Part shown: piece by piece, positions 33,934 through 42,983 of the stretch
How positions within the stretch are numbered: the stretch's first letter is position 1
Layout: every line of letters begins with the position of its first letter
NCBI RefSeq assembly: GCF_019597925.1
Contig: NZ_CP080442.1
Span: forward strand, 3,018,001-3,082,000
Source: [Clostridium] scindens
GTDB taxonomy: Bacteria > Bacillota > Clostridia > Lachnospirales > Lachnospiraceae
Direction of reading: 5' to 3'
DNA length: 64,000 nucleotides
Position numbers and translations under genes: made by a program
Notes under the pieces: model-generated
What the model was told of the DNA's origin: nothing
Seen by the model: only the letters and a program-made list of their open reading frames with translations
Databases searched by the model: none

Positions 33934-34920
33934 TCATATAGCCTCCTTTACATAATCTGCAGCATGTTTTCCCGCTTCCGCGGCTTCCTGGGACACATGG
34001 TCCGCCAGGTCATGCACATGAAGCACGTTTCCGCACGCAAATACGCCTGCCACCGTAGTCTGCAGCCGTTCATCCACCACGGGTCCATGGGTCTTTTCAT
34101 CCATTCTGGCCCCCAGTCCCCTGGTCAGTTCGTTCTCCGGGATCAGGCCTACCGACAGCAGCAGGGTGTCGCAGCGATATGCTTCCTGCGTTCCCGGGAT
34201 GGGGTCTTTGTTTTCATCTACCCGCGCCAGCGTTACCCCTTCAATATGGTCTTTTCCCTTGATATCGATCACCGTATGGTTTAACTTCAGCGGAATCCCG
34301 TAATCTTCCAGGCACTGGACGATATTCCGGGTAAGGCCGCCGGACTTCGGCATAATCTCAGCCACCACCTTTACCGTGGCCCCTTCCAAAGTCATACGCC
34401 TGGCCATGATAAGGCCAATATCTCCCGAACCCAGGATCACGATCTCTTTGCCCGGCATATAGCCTTCCATATTCACCAGCCTCTGGGCTGTACCGGCCGT
34501 ATAGATTCCTGCCGGACGAAAGCCTGGGACATTAAGGGCTCCTCTGGGGCGCTCCCTGCATCCCATTGCCAGGATGACTGCTCTGGCGCGAAGCATTGAC
34601 ATTCCTTTTTCTCTGCTCATGGCTGTCACGATCTTCCATCCGTCTTCCTGCGCAATGTCTACCACCATTGTATTCAGCCAGTATGGGATCTTCTGCTCCA
34701 GCACCTGCTCGATATAGCGCCAGGCATACTCCGGGCCGGTCAGTTCCTCCTTAAATGTATGGAGGCCGAATCCGTTATGGATGCACTGGTTCAAGATACC
34801 ACCCAGTTCCTTGTCCCTCTCCAGGATCAAAAGACGCTCGATTCCCTGATGCCTGGCACTTAGGGCTGCAGCAAGGCCTGCCGGCCCGCCGCCGATAATC
34901 ACGATGTCGTATTCTTCCAT
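33934..34920 (-). CDS. NAD(P)/FAD-dependent oxidoreductase of the glp operon
   Basis: The 328-residue protein begins MEEYDIVIIGGGPAGLAAA, the FAD-binding fold, and has a second dinucleotide fold at VILGSGDIGLIMARR. AMGCRERPRG and FACGNVLHVHDLADHV complete a pyridine-nucleotide-disulfide-oxidoreductase-like module without a CxxC redox site. In anaerobic glycerol-3-phosphate systems of Firmicutes such a protein stands with GlpA and DUF1667 and likely passes electrons from the GlpA flavin to NAD or a quinone-like acceptor. Start chosen at the ATG with GGGAGG upstream, 13 nt after the glpA stop. Confidence 0.87.
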   Translation of the reverse strand: MEEYDIVIIGGGPAGLAAALSARHQGIERLLILERDKELGGILNQCIHNGFGLHTFKEELTGPEYAWRYIEQVLEQKIPYWLNTMVVDIAQEDGWKIVTAMSREKGMSMLRARAVILAMGCRERPRGALNVPGFRPAGIYTAGTAQRLVNMEGYMPGKEIVILGSGDIGLIMARRMTLEGATVKVVAEIMPKSGGLTRNIVQCLEDYGIPLKLNHTVIDIKGKDHIEGVTLARVDENKDPIPGTQEAYRCDTLLLSVGLIPENELTRGLGARMDEKTHGPVVDERLQTTVAGVFACGNVLHVHDLADHVSQEAAEAGKHAADYVKEAI

Positions 34921-34933
34921 GCCTTTTGCCTCC

Positions 34934-36367
34934 CTATAATTCCTCTTTGTCCCGGCCCTTAAGCATCCAGGACTCATCAGATGCTTTCCTCACTTCCAGC
35001 AGGTCCATATTCCATTCCCGCGCCAGTATCTCCATAACTTTCGGAGAGCAGAAGCCACTCTGGCACCGTCCCATGCCCGCACGGGTCCTTCGCTTGATCC
35101 CGTCCATGGTCCTGGCTCCCAGAGGCCTGTGAATCGCGTCTATAATCTCGCCTTCTGATACCATCTCGCATCGGCAGATAATATTGCCATAGGCCGGATT
35201 CTTCCGAATCCAAGCGTTTCTCTCTTCCATGGACATCTGACCGGGGCGCACGATTCCTTCCCGCCTTGCTATATAGTCCTTATTCTTGGGAAGTTTTAGC
35301 CGTTCTTCTACCATGCCTGCCACCAATTCGCCGATTGCCAGGCAGCTGGACAGTCCCGGGGACGCGATCCCTGCACAGTCATAGAACCCGTCCTGTGCCT
35401 CCCTTATAATAAAGTCTCCATCCTTTTCATGGGCCCGCAAGCCCGCAAAGGATGTAATCACTTGATTCATGGGGATATCTTTAACCGCCCGGCCACACTG
35501 TTCCTTAATCTTTTTAAGCCCTTCCCTGGTGGTCTGGATGCCTTCTTTATCCTGGATATCCAAAGCCGTAGGCCCTACCAGCAGATTGCCGTGAACGGTT
35601 GGGGTAACCAGCACGCCCTTGCCGTAGGGCCCTGGCAGCGTAAATATGGTTCTTGAGACATGGCTGCCTGCCGCTTTGTCAAGAAGCATATACTCTCCCT
35701 TCCTTGGAACAATCTCCATCGGAGGCAAACAGGCCAGATTGTGGATCTGATCCGCATAGACGCCAGCGGCATTCACAACCGTCCTTCCTTCATAAGACTG
35801 GCCGGATTCCGTATGCACTTCGTAGCCTCCCGGCAGTCTGCGTATCCGATCCACTTTTGCATGAAAGAGAAATTCTACGCCGTTCATGCAGGCATTTTCC
35901 GCCAACGCGATGTTCAATTCAAACGGACATACGATGCCTCCGGTGGGCGCATAAATCGCCGCTACGACTGTATCGGAAAGATGGGGCTCCATCTGCCTTA
36001 ACTCGGATCCAGATACGATCCTTAATCCCGGGACGCCGTTTGCAATGCCGTTCTCATAGAGGCGCTTCAGTTCCGGCATCTGCTGTTCGTCCGTACAGAC
36101 CACCAAAGATCCATTCCGTATAAACGGAATATCCAGTTCCTTTGCGGTTTCGCCCATCATCGCATTTCCCCGCACATTCAGCCTTGCCTTCATCGTCCCA
36201 TGCCTTGCATCATGCCCGGCATGGATGATGCCGCTGTTGGCTTTGGAGGTTCCTGTGCAGACATCCTCGCTGCGCTCCAGCACGCAGATTCTTCCGCGAT
36301 ATTTTGCCAGTTCCCTGGCAATGGCACAGCCCGATACCCCAGCTCCGATTATCACTACGTCATACAT
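34934..36367 (-). CDS. glpA: Anaerobic glycerol-3-phosphate dehydrogenase, GlpA type
   Basis: The 477-residue FAD protein oxidises glycerol 3-phosphate to dihydroxyacetone phosphate. It opens with VVIIGAGVSGCAIARELAKY, has the DAO fold through about residue 370, and ends in a BFD-like [2Fe-2S] domain with CRCEMVSEGEI and GRCQSGFC. The flavin-adjacent GIASPGLSSCLAIGELVAG is typical. It sits 3 nt after glpK and 13 nt before the FAD oxidoreductase, so all four genes form one operon. GlpB and GlpC are absent; the two small downstream redox proteins probably replace them. Confidence 0.92.
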   Translation of the reverse strand: MYDVVIIGAGVSGCAIARELAKYRGRICVLERSEDVCTGTSKANSGIIHAGHDARHGTMKARLNVRGNAMMGETAKELDIPFIRNGSLVVCTDEQQMPELKRLYENGIANGVPGLRIVSGSELRQMEPHLSDTVVAAIYAPTGGIVCPFELNIALAENACMNGVEFLFHAKVDRIRRLPGGYEVHTESGQSYEGRTVVNAAGVYADQIHNLACLPPMEIVPRKGEYMLLDKAAGSHVSRTIFTLPGPYGKGVLVTPTVHGNLLVGPTALDIQDKEGIQTTREGLKKIKEQCGRAVKDIPMNQVITSFAGLRAHEKDGDFIIREAQDGFYDCAGIASPGLSSCLAIGELVAGMVEERLKLPKNKDYIARREGIVRPGQMSMEERNAWIRKNPAYGNIICRCEMVSEGEIIDAIHRPLGARTMDGIKRRTRAGMGRCQSGFCSPKVMEILAREWNMDLLEVRKASDESWMLKGRDKEEL

Positions 36368-36370
36368 GCT

Positions 36371-37870
36371 CTACTCCTCGTCCTTTGCCCAGTCAAATGC
36401 ATATTTTACCGCCTTGTTCCAGCCCTTAATTCTTTTCCTTCGTTCGTCTTCCTCAATCTTTGGCTCAAAAGTCCGGTCAATCGCCCAGTTCTTTATGACC
36501 TCTTCCTTGCTCTTCCAGTATCCTACCGCCAGGCCTGCCAGATAAGCTGCTCCCATGGCTGTAGTCTCGATACAGCTGGGTCTCTTTACCGGCGCGTCCA
36601 TGATGTCCGCCTGCGTCTGCATCAGGAAGTTATTGGCGCTGGCGCCGCCATCCACCTTCAGTGAGCTTAAGGAAATTCCCGAGTCCGCCTCCATAGCCTT
36701 CAGCACGTCGTATACCTGATAGGCCAGAGATTCCAGCGTTGCCCGGATGATATGGTATTTATTCACGCCCCTTGTGATCCCTACGATGGTTCCTCTCGCA
36801 TACTGGTCCCAGTGCGGCGCGCCAAGTCCGGTAAATGCCGGCACCACATAGCAGCCATTGGTATCTTTTACTTTCTGCGCCATATACTCCGAGTCCGGCG
36901 AAGAGTCAATCAGGCGCAGTTCATCCCTGAGCCACTGGATTGCCGCTCCCGCAACGAATATGGAGCCTTCCAGCGCATAATATACCTTGCCATCCAGCCC
37001 CCAGGCAATGGTGGTTACCAGGCCGTTATTCGAGAACACCGGCTTCTCCCCGGTATTCATCAGCAGGAAGCAGCCCGTTCCATATGTATTCTTTGCCTCC
37101 CCTGCCTGAAAGCAGGTCTGTCCGAACAAGGCCGACTGCTGGTCGCCGGCTGCCCCGGCGATTGGAATAGGACCGCCGAAGTAAGAAGGGTCCGCCTCCC
37201 CGTAGACGCAGCTGGACTCCTTCACCTGGGGCAGCATAGAGGCAGGAATATCCAGCAACTCCAGAATCTCCTGATCCCACTCCAGAGTATTTATATTAAA
37301 GAGCAGCGTCCTTGATGCATTGGAGTAGTCGGTTACATGCACTCTTCCTTTAGTCAGCTTCCAGATCAGCCATGTCTCCACCGTTCCAAATAAGAGTTCG
37401 CCTCGCTGCGCCTTTTCTCTTGCCCCTTCCACATGATCCAGGATCCATTTGATCTTCGTCCCGGAAAAATAGGCGTCGATCAGCAGGCCGGTCTTTTGCC
37501 TGAAGAACTCCGTAAGGCCCTTGTCTTTCAGCGAATCGCAGAACTGGGCCGTCCTCCTGCACTGCCACACGATTGCATGATAGATGGGCTCACCTGTATT
37601 CTTATCCCATACGATCACCGTCTCTCGCTGATTCGTGATGCCGATCGCGGCAACATCCTTAGAATCTACGCCGATCTTATTCATCGCCTCAACCGCTACC
37701 CCCAGCTGGGTGGACCATATCTCGTCCGCATCATGCTCCACCCATCCTGGTTCTGGGAAATACTGGGTAAATTCCTTCTGTGCCACGCTGCATATCTCTC
37801 CCTTTTCATTGAATAGTATACAGCGGTTGCTTGTAGTCCCGGCATCCAATGCCATAATATATCTTGCCAT
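36371..37870 (-). CDS. glpK: Glycerol kinase
   Basis: The 499-residue FGGY-family kinase phosphorylates glycerol to glycerol 3-phosphate with ATP. Typical blocks are MARYIMALDAGTTSNRCILF, GITNQRETVIVWDKNTG, the substrate region HAIVWQCRRTA, and GTGCFLLMNTG and VDGGASANNFLMQ in the second half. The ATG at 37,870 was chosen because GAGGTGAAGG lies just upstream. It leads the glp operon and has an extended -10 promoter. The C-terminus (GWNKAVKYAFDWAKDEE) is usual. Confidence 0.97.
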   Translation of the reverse strand: MARYIMALDAGTTSNRCILFNEKGEICSVAQKEFTQYFPEPGWVEHDADEIWSTQLGVAVEAMNKIGVDSKDVAAIGITNQRETVIVWDKNTGEPIYHAIVWQCRRTAQFCDSLKDKGLTEFFRQKTGLLIDAYFSGTKIKWILDHVEGAREKAQRGELLFGTVETWLIWKLTKGRVHVTDYSNASRTLLFNINTLEWDQEILELLDIPASMLPQVKESSCVYGEADPSYFGGPIPIAGAAGDQQSALFGQTCFQAGEAKNTYGTGCFLLMNTGEKPVFSNNGLVTTIAWGLDGKVYYALEGSIFVAGAAIQWLRDELRLIDSSPDSEYMAQKVKDTNGCYVVPAFTGLGAPHWDQYARGTIVGITRGVNKYHIIRATLESLAYQVYDVLKAMEADSGISLSSLKVDGGASANNFLMQTQADIMDAPVKRPSCIETTAMGAAYLAGLAVGYWKSKEEVIKNWAIDRTFEPKIEEDERRKRIKGWNKAVKYAFDWAKDEE

Positions 37871-37910
37871 ATCCTTCACCTCTCTTAGCACTTCTTGTAA
37901 GTTACTATCC

Positions 37911-37920
37911 ATTGTACCAA
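37911..37920 (-). promoter_or_regulatory. Extended -10 promoter of the glp operon
   Basis: On the minus strand TTTGGTACAATGG gives a TG-N-TACAAT extended -10 (hexamer 37916-37911), about 40 nt before glpK. The -35 region is weak. Confidence 0.45.
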
Positions 37921-37980
37921 ATCGGCGGCATAATGGCTAGCCTGCCGCGACATTCCCACAGAAATGTATTCTCATATGCA

Positions 37981-38017
37981 ACAGACCTCCCGCAGCTGTA
38001 GACTGCGGAAGGTCTGT
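37981..38017 (-). terminator. Terminator of the sugar-acid operon
   Basis: A 15-bp stem with one mismatch (37981-37995 with 38003-38017) and a 7-nt loop, downstream of the class II aldolase gene and upstream of the glp promoter. A weak T stretch follows on the minus strand. Confidence 0.7.
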
Positions 38018-38028
38018 ATCCTTCTTAC

Positions 38029-38100
38029 TTATATGGGCTTAAGATGCCCTCCATAGGCGTCGCCTTGCGGGCTGCCATGTTCCCGCCTGTATTCTGGCAT
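38029..38100 (-). CDS. Possible 23-residue small ORF
   Basis: Between the aldolase stop and the terminator, a 24-codon frame starts at an ATG preceded by a GAGGAT stretch. The product begins MPEYRREHGS and ends GGHLKPI. There is no known family and no second copy in the window; codon choice gives little support. It may be chance. Confidence 0.2.
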   Translation of the reverse strand: MPEYRREHGSPQGDAYGGHLKPI

Positions 38101-38170
38101 TCGGTATCCTCATTTAAGGATGGTTTTGGCGAAAGTATGATGAAAATGTAATCTTTCAATGAAATCGTTA

Positions 38171-38779
38171 TTATCCGGGAATCACGTTTACCATATCTTT
38201 TGGCTCATGTCTCAAATGCCATGCGATCCTGGCGCTCTCTTCGAGTTCTTCGATCGAATAGAAAGCGCTTAATATATCCGAAGCGCCGATAACCGGGCCA
38301 TGGTTCTGCAACAGATACCCCTCGCTTCTTCCAATATGCTCTTCAAATGCCTGGAAGAGTTCCCGGCTTCCCGGAGGCGCATACGGAACCAGGCCGATCC
38401 TTCCTGTCTTCATCTTCAGATACGGCGTATATCCAGGTATTACATCGGCTTCGTCCGGGTGCTTCAGACAGGACCATAAAGTGGCATAAAAACTATGGAC
38501 ATGGATCACCGCGCCTACGCCCTTCTTTTCATACAGAAGCCTGTGAAGCGGATATTCCTTGCTGGGCGCTGGCCCGCCCACATGATTTCCATCCATGTCC
38601 ATCACAGCAAAATCCTCACTCTTGAGCGTGCCAAAGCAGGTGCCGCTTCCGCTGATATAGATGCATCCCTCATGCCGGAAACTTAGATTAGCGGTCGAGC
38701 CCGCCGTCTTTCCTCTCTCAAACAGGCTTTTCGCGGCCCAGACTGCCTGTTCTGCTTTTTTCGCGATTTCTTCGTTCAT
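38171..38779 (-). CDS. Class II aldolase family protein, OtnC-like decarboxylase candidate
   Basis: The roughly 202-residue protein has the fuculose-aldolase/class II fold: TANLSFRHEG, SGSGTCFGTL, SKEYPLHRLLYE with the catalytic Glu, the Zn-binding HVHSFYATLW, and NHG near residue 155. In sugar-acid operons, members paired with a DUF1537 kinase decarboxylate 3-oxo-tetronate 4-phosphate to dihydroxyacetone phosphate and CO2. The kinase gene ends 1 nt before this one begins, supporting that role. The start ATG has GGAGG 7 nt upstream. An ordinary aldol cleavage cannot be excluded. Confidence 0.8.
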   Translation of the reverse strand: MNEEIAKKAEQAVWAAKSLFERGKTAGSTANLSFRHEGCIYISGSGTCFGTLKSEDFAVMDMDGNHVGGPAPSKEYPLHRLLYEKKGVGAVIHVHSFYATLWSCLKHPDEADVIPGYTPYLKMKTGRIGLVPYAPPGSRELFQAFEEHIGRSEGYLLQNHGPVIGASDILSAFYSIEELEESARIAWHLRHEPKDMVNVIPG

Positions 38780-38780
38780 A

Positions 38781-40061
38781 TCATTTCCTCCACGATTCAT
38801 TGGCCGTCTGCTCCAGCGCACGAAGGAAAAAATCCGGCTGGCCGAAGTTGCCAGACTTAAGGACCAGCCTTACCCCCTCATTCTTGGCCGGTATCATGAC
38901 CGGCACTCCCGGGGCGATGCTTTGGCCTATCAGATACGCGTCATAGCCCAATGCCTGTGTTACTGCTCCTGACGTCTCTCCTCCTGCTACGATGATCCTT
39001 CTGACACCCGCTTCTTCTGCCTTGACGGCAATCTCCGACAGCGTGCTTTCAATGATCGATGCCATCTTTTCTTTTCCGCATTCCTGTACTTTTTTTACCT
39101 TGTCCGGAGAATCCGAACTGTAGATCAGGATTTCCCGTCCGCTGCTATCCTCCATAGCCCGCCTCCAGATACTCTCTGCTGTCTCTTTGCCTTCTGCCAG
39201 GCTGTAAGGGTCTACCTTTAAGGAATAATGCCCGGCCTTTTTAAATTCTGCTATCTGTCCAAGCGTCGCGGCCGAGCAGCTTCCAGCCAGTATGATCGCC
39301 CGTCCGGGGACGCCGGATTCCGGCAGTTTTTGCTGCGTGACTTCTTCCATATACCTTGTGCATAGTTCCGTCAGTATCCCGGAACCTCCGCTTAAGACTT
39401 TCATTTCCCCGAAAATCTCTGCAATCTTGCAGGCGTCTTCGTCTTTTCTATAATCCGGCACCAGATAATAATGTTCCTTGCCCTCAGCCTGTCTCTTAAT
39501 GTAAGCCTCTATTTCTTCCTTTGTTCCGCGCATCGATTCTTCTCCCAGCATGATGCAGGGATATTTGCTCTGTGCCTCCATCAGTTTTCCCACATGAGAT
39601 TCCCTCATCGGAGTCAGCGGATGATCCTTCATAGGGCTTTCTTCCAGAAGCAAGCCATTGACATACAGTTTCCCCTGCTTGACGATTCTTCCATTTACCG
39701 GAAGCGCAGGGCATATGATACTGGATTCCTCCTGACATCTTTCCAAGAGCGCGTCCATGACGGGGCCAATGTTCCCTTCCGGCGTCGAGTCAAATGTAGA
39801 GCAATACTTGCTGTATAGATGGCCTGCGCCGTGTTCTATCAGCCAGTCCGCCGCCATAAGAGAATCCGTGACGGCCTGGTCCCGGTCTATCGTCCTGGTC
39901 TTCAATGCAATCACAGCCGCATCAATATCTAGTTCCTCCATATTATGGGGGACTCCATTAAAGAGCATGGTCCTCATCCCCGACTTGGCTATGAAAGAGG
40001 CGGCATCGCTGGCTCCCGTGAAGTCATCCGCGATACAGCCGAATAATAATTTTCTGTTCAT
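38781..40061 (-). CDS. Four-carbon acid sugar kinase family (DUF1537) protein
   Basis: The 426-residue protein matches the OtnK/DtnK family, which phosphorylates 3-oxo-tetronates or threonate/erythronate. Its N-terminal substrate domain starts GCIADDFTGASDAASFIAKSG (first 20: GCIADDFTGASDAASFIAKS), with KTRTID and KYCSTFDSTPEGNIG. Its C-terminal nucleotide domain has IIVAGGETSGAVTQALG. The surrounding beta-hydroxyacid dehydrogenase, TRAP transporter and class II aldolase are the usual companions. No OtnI-type isomerase is in the window, so either a different oxidation pattern is used or the isomerase is elsewhere. The exact stereoisomer is not assignable. Confidence 0.87.
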   Translation of the reverse strand: MNRKLLFGCIADDFTGASDAASFIAKSGMRTMLFNGVPHNMEELDIDAAVIALKTRTIDRDQAVTDSLMAADWLIEHGAGHLYSKYCSTFDSTPEGNIGPVMDALLERCQEESSIICPALPVNGRIVKQGKLYVNGLLLEESPMKDHPLTPMRESHVGKLMEAQSKYPCIMLGEESMRGTKEEIEAYIKRQAEGKEHYYLVPDYRKDEDACKIAEIFGEMKVLSGGSGILTELCTRYMEEVTQQKLPESGVPGRAIILAGSCSAATLGQIAEFKKAGHYSLKVDPYSLAEGKETAESIWRRAMEDSSGREILIYSSDSPDKVKKVQECGKEKMASIIESTLSEIAVKAEEAGVRRIIVAGGETSGAVTQALGYDAYLIGQSIAPGVPVMIPAKNEGVRLVLKSGNFGQPDFFLRALEQTANESWRK

Positions 40062-40079
40062 ATTGCCTGCTCCTTTCTC

Positions 40080-41366
40080 TTATTGTCCCAGCAGATGCGG
40101 AAGCGCCATGGATATCTGCGGCAGATAGGTAACCAGCAGCAGCACGACCAGCAAGGCGCAGATGATTGGAATCACATCATGAATCATATCCTTTATGGTA
40201 ATCTTGGATATGCTGCATGCGGTGAACAGGTTCACGCCCACCGGAGGGGTTACCAGTCCAATGGCAAGATTTACGCACATGACAATACCAAAAGCAACCG
40301 TATCATATCCCATAGCCGTGGCAACCGGCAGAAGAATCGGAATAAAGATATAAAGCGCGGATGTGGCATCCATCACGCATCCTGCAACCAGTAGGATGAT
40401 ATTGGTGATCAAAAGGAATGCCCACAGGTTTCCATTGGTAACGTTCATCAGCCAATTTCCGATGTCCGTAGCTATGCCGTCCACCGATATGACCCACGCG
40501 AATAAGGAGGCCGCTATGATCACGTACATGACGACTCCTGTCTGGCTGCCTGAATTCACGATCATCTCTGCCATATCGGCCAGTCGGATCTTCTTATAGA
40601 CGAATATGCCGATAATCAGCCCGTACGCTGCCGATACCGCCGCTGCTTCCGTTGGCGTGAAGATTCCGGAATAGATTCCTCCCAGGATGATGACCGGCAT
40701 CATAAGTCCCCAGACCGCATCCTTAAAGGCTCTCCATCGTTCTTTTCCACTGGCCTTGGGCATCTGTTTTAATTCAAACTTCCTTGCGCAGAAGATGGTG
40801 GCAAATACCAGGGCCGCCCCCATCAGTAGTCCCGGAATTACGCCTGCCATAAAGATCTTGGCAATGGACGCCCCTGAACTTGCTCCATATACGATAAACG
40901 TTACTGACGGCGGAATGATAACGCCAATCGCGCCGCCTGCCGCCATAAGCGCGGAGGCAAAGGTCACCGGATACCCTTCCTTTACCATGGAGGGAATCAG
41001 GATTACGCCGAGCGCCGCTACCGTTGCAGGGCCCGAGCCGGAGATCGCCGCAAAAAAACAGGACACGATCACGCACACCAGCGCGACCCCATTTTTGCGG
41101 TGGCCCACGCAGGCCTTTGCAAAATCAATCAGCTTCTCGGATATTCCCGCCTTCTCCATAATGTTGCCGGCCACGATAAAAAACGGAATCGCCAGTAACG
41201 AAAACTTGCTGGATGCCGAAAATACATTGATGGGAAACATTTCAATCGGAAGTCCTGTGACCACGATGCTGACAATGCTGGCAATCCCAAGAGAGACGGC
41301 AATGGGTATGTTGCATATTAATAAAATGATAAATATTCCAAATAAGACCAAAGACGTATTCAGCAT
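40080..41366 (-). CDS. dctM: TRAP transporter large membrane subunit DctM
   Basis: This 428-residue subunit has about 12 membrane segments and the TRAP large-permease motifs AIPFFIVAGNIMEKAG, AAISGSGPATVAALG, GGIYSGIFTPTEAAAVSAAYG and TPPVGVNLFTACSI. It forms the ion-coupled channel that works with DctQ and the binding protein DctP to import organic acids using a sodium gradient. The start ATG overlaps the DctQ stop by one base (TAATG) and has AAGGAGG upstream; longer in-frame starts would lie inside dctQ. Confidence 0.93.
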   Translation of the reverse strand: MLNTSLVLFGIFIILLICNIPIAVSLGIASIVSIVVTGLPIEMFPINVFSASSKFSLLAIPFFIVAGNIMEKAGISEKLIDFAKACVGHRKNGVALVCVIVSCFFAAISGSGPATVAALGVILIPSMVKEGYPVTFASALMAAGGAIGVIIPPSVTFIVYGASSGASIAKIFMAGVIPGLLMGAALVFATIFCARKFELKQMPKASGKERWRAFKDAVWGLMMPVIILGGIYSGIFTPTEAAAVSAAYGLIIGIFVYKKIRLADMAEMIVNSGSQTGVVMYVIIAASLFAWVISVDGIATDIGNWLMNVTNGNLWAFLLITNIILLVAGCVMDATSALYIFIPILLPVATAMGYDTVAFGIVMCVNLAIGLVTPPVGVNLFTACSISKITIKDMIHDVIPIICALLVVLLLVTYLPQISMALPHLLGQ

Positions 41367-41848
41367 TACTTTTCCTCCTTCCATCCCGCGATCTGGCTCA
41401 CAAGGCCTATCAGATACCGAAGCACCAGGATCGCTGCTCCTACAGGCACTGTCAGTCCATAGATCCATTCCGGCCATTGCATGGCCGCGGTCACCTGCTC
41501 AAGAAACATCTCCTGACGCACCATCAGCACCCCATAATAGAACATCGTTCCGCACAGGATGATCGCCAGCACCGTTGCCGCGACAGAAAGCACTTTCCTC
41601 ACCTTTGCCGGCATGAAGCCGATAAAGAAGTCCAGCCCCAGGTGGGATTGGTTCCTGACTGCAACCGATGCTCCGGCAAGGGATGCTATGACAAATAGTC
41701 CTGTCACGATCTCCTCTGTAAAGGACAGCGACATGTGCAGCAGGAATCTGGATACTACATTGGCAAATGTCAGGAAAATCATTATGATAAATGTCACGAT
41801 GCACACATAATTTTCTATTTTTACTACAATCTTGTCTAAGATTTTCAC
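41366..41848 (-). CDS. dctQ: TRAP transporter small membrane subunit DctQ
   Basis: The 160-residue protein has four membrane segments and the DctQ pattern (FANVVSRFLLHMSLSFTEEI, SHLGLDFFIGFMP). It pairs with DctM in the membrane. It overlaps dctM by one base and lies 83 nt after dctP, with a hairpin terminator in that gap. The conserved Arg in VSRFLL and the Glu of FTEEI are present. Confidence 0.9.
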   Translation of the reverse strand: MKILDKIVVKIENYVCIVTFIIMIFLTFANVVSRFLLHMSLSFTEEIVTGLFVIASLAGASVAVRNQSHLGLDFFIGFMPAKVRKVLSVAATVLAIILCGTMFYYGVLMVRQEMFLEQVTAAMQWPEWIYGLTVPVGAAILVLRYLIGLVSQIAGWKEEK

Positions 41849-41876
41849 TCTTTAAACCTCCTAATCCAGGTATAAA

Positions 41877-41904
41877 AATGCCAGGCCGCAATTGGCCTGG
41901 CATT
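41877..41904 (-). terminator. Intra-operon hairpin between dctP and dctQ
   Basis: An 11-bp stem (41877-41887 with 41894-41904), a 6-nt loop and a T5 run on the minus strand. It probably lets part of the transcripts stop after the binding protein, so that more DctP than membrane subunits is made. Confidence 0.75.
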
Positions 41905-41931
41905 CTTTTCTGATTCTTCTACCGGCTCTTA

Positions 41932-42951
41932 TCAATATTCGATATCAAACGCTTCGCAGGCCTCTTCTCCATATTGGGCCGTGACCTCTTCATAGTAGCC
42001 GCTCAGCCTGTCTTTGAACGCCTGAATCTCTTCATCGCTTAATTCTGTCAATTCACAGCCATAGTCAGTGATTTCTAGCTTCTGCTTATCTTCATTATTC
42101 ACGACGTTCTCGCAGCCAATGCTGCAGACTTCCTTTGCCGTCTCCCGGAAAAGCGTCTGGGTATCCTCATTCAATTCATTCCAGGTATCGCTGCTGAATA
42201 CCATCGCGAAAGCCCCATAACTATAGTTCCAGTTCGTAATATATTCCTGGACTTCATAGAATTTATTTGCGGTGATCAAGTCAAACCCATTTTCCTGTCC
42301 ATCAACTGTTCCCTGCTGCAATGCGGTAAACAATTCGCTAAAACTCATAGAAAGAGGATCCGCTCCCAGCGCCTCGAAAAATTTCATGAACACGTCTCCG
42401 CCAGGCACACGCAGTTTCAGATTCTTCAAATCATCCGGCGAAGTCACCTTTTTCTTGCTGTTGGTCAGCTGGCGGAAGCCATTATGGATGAATCCAAGCG
42501 TCTCCAAGTCCTTTTTCTTCAGCGCTTCGTGTATAAATTCTCCGCCCGTCGTATTCAGGCATTCTTCTGCCTCTTCATATGAATCGAATATCCATGGCGT
42601 GCTAAGCGCCAGCAGGCGCTTATCCAATACCGCCATGACATCCACTGGCTCAAACGCGCAGTCAATGGCTCCCTGGGTCAGCATCTCTACGCCTTTTGAC
42701 ATATTTCCGCCGGACAGCTGGTCGCTGGAATAGACTACCACCTGGATGTTTCCATCTGTCTCTTTCGCTATCCGCTCCGCAAATAATTTTCCTACCACCG
42801 TTGCATTGGACTGCTCGCTGACGGTAGTAGACAGCAGAATCTTTTTCTTCGGATACTTGCTGTTATCTTCCTCCTGCGATGCCCCGCAGCCTGAGGCCAG
42901 AAGCGCAAGCATCAGACAACAGGCCGTCATCCGCATTATTTTTTTCTTCAA
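41932..42951 (-). CDS. dctP: TRAP substrate-binding lipoprotein DctP
   Basis: The 339-residue protein has a lipoprotein signal peptide ending LLASGCGAS, so it is anchored outside the membrane. The DctP fold is seen in ILLSTTVSEQSNATVVGKLFA, the carboxylate-binding Arg region KNLKLRVPGGDVF, and FSELFTALQQGTVDGQENGF. The Arg of LRVPGG normally binds the substrate carboxylate, fitting a sugar acid. It is third in the operon, between the dehydrogenase and the membrane subunits, and is followed by an attenuating hairpin. Confidence 0.92.
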   Translation of the reverse strand: MKKKIMRMTACCLMLALLASGCGASQEEDNSKYPKKKILLSTTVSEQSNATVVGKLFAERIAKETDGNIQVVVYSSDQLSGGNMSKGVEMLTQGAIDCAFEPVDVMAVLDKRLLALSTPWIFDSYEEAEECLNTTGGEFIHEALKKKDLETLGFIHNGFRQLTNSKKKVTSPDDLKNLKLRVPGGDVFMKFFEALGADPLSMSFSELFTALQQGTVDGQENGFDLITANKFYEVQEYITNWNYSYGAFAMVFSSDTWNELNEDTQTLFRETAKEVCSIGCENVVNNEDKQKLEITDYGCELTELSDEEIQAFKDRLSGYYEEVTAQYGEEACEAFDIEY

Positions 42952-42983
42952 GTCTTCTTCTCCTCTCCTGCCTTTGGCTGCCT

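Noticed and set aside
40687..41562. A 291-codon plus-strand open frame
   Set aside because: Antisense to dctM/dctQ; its composition mirrors membrane-helix codons and it lacks a ribosome site.
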